A stretch of 64,000 nucleotides of DNA from Agrobacterium larrymoorei (GTDB lineage Bacteria > Pseudomonadota > Alphaproteobacteria > Rhizobiales > Rhizobiaceae), in contig NZ_CP039691.1 of the NCBI RefSeq assembly GCF_005145045.1, positions 1,562,001-1,626,000 on the forward strand, read 5' to 3'. Both the position numbers and the translations under genes were made by a program. This document shows, in pieces, positions 61,835 to 64,000 of the stretch (positions are counted from its first letter, which is position 1; each line of letters starts with the position of its first letter). Under the pieces are notes generated by a model. That model had not been told where the DNA came from. It saw only the letters and a program-made list of their open reading frames with translations, and did no database searches.

Positions 61835-62362
61835 TCAAACCGGCTTCAACTCTTCCGCAAAGCGCTTCCAGTTACCGACATATTTTTCCGCCGATTTCGT
61901 TAGACCTTTAACGGCCTCACCATCCAGCGTTCGGATGGCGCGGGCAGGGGAGCCGACGATCAGGGAGTTGTCGGGAAATTCCTTGCCTTCAGTCACCAGC
62001 GCATTGGCGCCAACCAGACAGTTTCGCCCGATCTTCGCGCCATTGAGGATCGTGGCACCCATGCCGATCAGCGAATTATCACCAATCGTGCAGCCATGGA
62101 TGATTGCATGGTGGCCGATGGTGCAGTCTTCTCCGATGTCTGCGGGGAAACCGGGATCGCTGTGAACCATCACGCCTTCCTGAATATTTGTACCGCGACC
62201 GACGGTGATCGGCTCATTATCGCCGCGAAGCGTCGCGCCGAACCAGATGCCGACATCTTCGCCGAGCGTGACCGAGCCGATGACATTCGCATCCGGGGCA
62301 ACCCAGTATCGATCCGGTGAGGGCGTGTTCGGCACCCTCTCGCCAAGGCGGTAAATCGGCAT
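61835..62362 (-). CDS. Gamma-class carbonic anhydrase family protein
   Basis: A 175-residue left-handed beta-helix protein built of hexapeptide repeats: APDANVIGSVTLGEDVGIWFGATLRGD, IGHHAIIHGCTIGDNSLIGMG with the metal-binding histidines, and a C-terminal helix. Gamma carbonic anhydrases of this YrdA type bind zinc or iron; catalytic activity varies. It is 24 bases downstream of the FAH-family gene on the same strand, forming a two-gene unit. Confidence 0.93.
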   Translation of the reverse strand: MPIYRLGERVPNTPSPDRYWVAPDANVIGSVTLGEDVGIWFGATLRGDNEPITVGRGTNIQEGVMVHSDPGFPADIGEDCTIGHHAIIHGCTIGDNSLIGMGATILNGAKIGRNCLVGANALVTEGKEFPDNSLIVGSPARAIRTLDGEAVKGLTKSAEKYVGNWKRFAEELKPV

Positions 62363-62386
62363 GTGCTCCTCCCGAAAGCGGTGGTC

Positions 62387-63076
62387 TTAGACCACCTTCA
62401 CCGTCAACGTGCCGACGCCATCCACGCCGCAAACCATCGTGTCACCCGGAACGACCGGGCCAACGCCCGCGGGCGTGCCAGTCATGATCACATCGCCTGC
62501 GGCCAGCGTGAAGAGCTTGGAAAGCTCCGCGATGATTTCGGCGGTCTTCCAGATCATCTGATCGAGATCGCCGGATTGCTTGCGCTCGCCATTGACCTCA
62601 AGCCAGACCGAACCTTTGGCCGGATGTCCGATCTTCGATGCCGGGACGAGTGCCGAGACGGGGGCGGAAGCTTCGAACGCCTTGGCGCTTTCCCATGACC
62701 GGCCCATTTTCTTCAGCGCATCCTGCATATCGCGCCGGGTCATATCGATGCCGACACCGTATCCCCAGACGTGCTCCAGCGCGCTCTCGACGGGAATGTT
62801 AGAGCCGCCGCTTTTCAGCGCAACCACGCATTCCACTTCGAAATGGACATTGGAGGATAGCGGCGGATAGGGAAAATCCTTGCCCGAAGCGAGAAGATTA
62901 TCCGGGTTCTTCTGGAAGAAGAAGGGAGGCTCACGGGAAGGATCGTGCCCCATTTCAATCGCATGGTCCGCATAATTCCGACCCACGCAATAGACCCGTC
63001 GCACCGGAAAAGTTTCATTCATGCCTTCGACGGGCAAAAGGACGGGCTGGGGGACGGGGATGACTGTTGCGGACAT
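62387..63076 (-). CDS. Fumarylacetoacetate hydrolase family protein
   Basis: A 229-residue enzyme of the FAH fold, of the short form like fumarylpyruvate hydrolases or acylpyruvases: YCVGRNYADHAIEMG, NVHFEVECVVAL with metal-binding glutamates, GYGVGIDMTRRDMQ and the VIMTGTPAGVGPV active-site segment. It would cleave a 2,4-dioxo acid or decarboxylate oxaloacetate. The start MSATVIPVPQ is chosen; the long upstream extension lacks family similarity. It is followed by the carbonic anhydrase gene. Confidence 0.92.
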   Translation of the reverse strand: MSATVIPVPQPVLLPVEGMNETFPVRRVYCVGRNYADHAIEMGHDPSREPPFFFQKNPDNLLASGKDFPYPPLSSNVHFEVECVVALKSGGSNIPVESALEHVWGYGVGIDMTRRDMQDALKKMGRSWESAKAFEASAPVSALVPASKIGHPAKGSVWLEVNGERKQSGDLDQMIWKTAEIIAELSKLFTLAAGDVIMTGTPAGVGPVVPGDTMVCGVDGVGTLTVKVV

Positions 63077-63173
63077 GATGCACTCCTGTTTGGAAGTTGT
63101 CTTGTCCCGCAATTCCGAAGGAATTTCCAGCCCAATATCTCGCCAATCTGTCCTCTGCCAAGCCTGAATATCG

Positions 63174-63317
63174 TTAAGAGAGCGCCCAGGCCAACACGCC
63201 GGCAACAAGGATGAAGACGACGATCACGCCGAGCAGACGTCCAAGGCCTTCATTGGTGTTACTATCTGCGCCCACAACGCTCCAATAGAGAGACTTTTCA
63301 TCGGTTTTCTCGCTCAT
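63174..63317 (-). CDS. Small membrane protein, 47 residues
   Basis: An unrecognised small gene. A polar N-terminal half (MSEKTDEKSLYWSVVGADSN) is followed by one membrane span (about 28-46, LLGVIVVFILVAGVLAWAL). A GGAGAATGGC ribosome-binding region precedes the ATG, and a near-consensus EcfG-type motif lies 30 bases further upstream. Similar in size and layout to the small membrane genes at 5.9-6.5 kb and 36.2 kb. Function unknown. Confidence 0.65.
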   Translation of the reverse strand: MSEKTDEKSLYWSVVGADSNTNEGLGRLLGVIVVFILVAGVLAWALS

Positions 63318-63346
63318 GCCATTCTCCTTGCTGATATTTCATGGCT

Positions 63347-63372
63347 AACCATGCTCGATGAAGCAGGGTTCC
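63347..63372 (-). promoter_or_regulatory. Possible EcfG-type promoter of the 47-residue gene
   Basis: On the minus strand GGAAC (63372-63368), 17 bases, GGTT (63350-63347), one mismatch from GGAAC-N17-CGTT, about 30 bases before the small membrane protein gene. Confidence 0.45.
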
Positions 63373-63514
63373 GCAGAACGCATAGTCGAATTGCGCCGCC
63401 GCGGCTGGATTGCGCGTGCATTACGCCTTATATGGTCGTCAAAATAAAGTCCTCTTGAAGCTCACTGATTTTGGCAACTAGGACATGCTGACAAAGCAGG
63501 GATAGATTATCGCA

Positions 63515-64000
63515 ATGACCGAGTTGGGTAAGCGCAACGGCGCGGCTTCACACTATCAGCGTGGCAAGGTGTTTGCCGTGGCGCCCATGATCGACTGGAC
63601 TGATACCCGCTGTCGGTACTTACATCGCCAGCTTTCGCAGCACGCGCTGCTCTATACCGAGATGATCGTGGCCGATGCCATCATTCATGGAAAGCGTGAC
63701 AAGCTTCTCGAATATCACCCGCAGGAGCATCCGGTGGCTTTGCAATTGGGCGGATCCGATCCCGTAAAGCTTACCGAGGCTGTCAGGATTGCTGCGGATT
63801 ACGGCTATGACGAGTTCAATCTCAATGTCGGTTGTCCCTCGGATCGCGTCCAGTCGGGTACTTTCGGTGCATGCCTGATGCGGGAGCCTGAAACGGTCGC
63901 TGCCTCCGTTTCCGCGATGAAGGCCGTTGCCAACGTGCCCGTGACGGTCAAATGCCGCATCGGCGTCGATGATCAGGAGCCTGAGACCGTGCTGCCGGAT
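63515..64000 (+). CDS. dusA: tRNA-dihydrouridine synthase DusA (partial, 3' end outside window)
   Basis: The first 162 codons of a flavin-dependent tRNA-dihydrouridine synthase. The [23 protein letters not shown]-binding opening, [11 protein letters not shown], the QLGGSDPV segment and [17 protein letters not shown] (with the catalytic cysteine) are the DusA-type signatures. DusA reduces U20/U20a in the D-loop of tRNAs. It is preceded by a 197-base gap in which only the small membrane gene's promoter was noted. Confidence 0.95.
   Translation, partial: MTELGKRNGAASHYQRGKVFAVAPMIDWTDTRCRYLHRQLSQHALLYTEMIVADAIIHGKRDKLLEYHPQEHPVALQLGGSDPVKLTEAVRIAADYGYDEFNLNVGCPSDRVQSGTFGACLMREPETVAASVSAMKAVANVPVTVKCRIGVDDQEPETVLPD

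Overview
The window is a contiguous piece of a GC-rich alphaproteobacterial chromosome, almost certainly Rhizobiaceae (Agrobacterium/Rhizobium type). The evidence is the gene blocks ppiD-trpD-trpC-moaC-moeA, coaD-ppiA-ppiB-queA-tgt, recG/sdhE-mfd, glnB-glnA and znuA/znuCB-zur, rhizobial domain families (DUF1127, DUF1489, DUF2336, BTLCP transglutaminase, PAS_5, IalB), palindromic intergenic elements of the type scattered through rhizobial genomes, and EcfG-type (RpoE2-like) promoter motifs. It is mostly core chromosome: no phage, IS element, rRNA, tRNA or CRISPR array was seen.

Layout. 1-5.6 kb: a minus-strand operon ppiD-trpD-trpC-moaC-moeA (periplasmic folding, tryptophan, molybdenum cofactor), with a palindromic repeat between moaC and moeA. 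5.8-6.5 kb: three tiny single-span membrane protein genes, one behind a perfect EcfG-type promoter. 6.6-12 kb: coaD, two cyclophilins, queA-tgt (queuosine) and pabB (folate). 12-18.6 kb: divergent recG and sdhE-mfd, with a candidate LexA box between them. 18.7-24.1 kb: envelope proteins, an EamA transporter, a DsbA-like protein, a YejA-like binding protein, IalB and HspQ. 24.3-28 kb: glnB-glnA behind a sigma-54 promoter, then nnr. 28-36.4 kb: regulators (GlxA-type, receiver-only, LysR), glgX, an entericidin-like lipoprotein, an orphan ParA and small hypothetical genes. 36.5-46.3 kb: sdaA, DUF1489, transglutaminase, PilZ, PAS, rhomboid, CBS and patatin genes, hisI, folE, an Fe-S scaffold protein, yidD and DUF2267. 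46.4-56.6 kb: thrS, a secreted protein, nitroreductase plus flavin reductase, DUF2336, GNAT, AI-2E and an ABC exporter. 56.7-61.2 kb: a zinc-homeostasis block (CobW-type chaperone, znuA, znuCB, zur) with Zur boxes. 61.2-64 kb: parDE, gamma carbonic anhydrase, an FAH-family enzyme, one more tiny membrane protein and the start of dusA.

The observations most worth following are: (i) a set of very small membrane or lipoprotein genes preceded by EcfG-type motifs, suggesting small proteins of the general stress response; (ii) a Tgt whose structural zinc site has lost two of its three cysteines; (iii) a compact Zur regulon with three related boxes, one of them abutting the CobW gene start; (iv) a thrS leader hairpin whose loop resembles a threonine anticodon loop; (v) parDE with tandem repeats in its promoter directly behind zur. 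No obviously new multi-gene defence or biosynthetic system was recognised.
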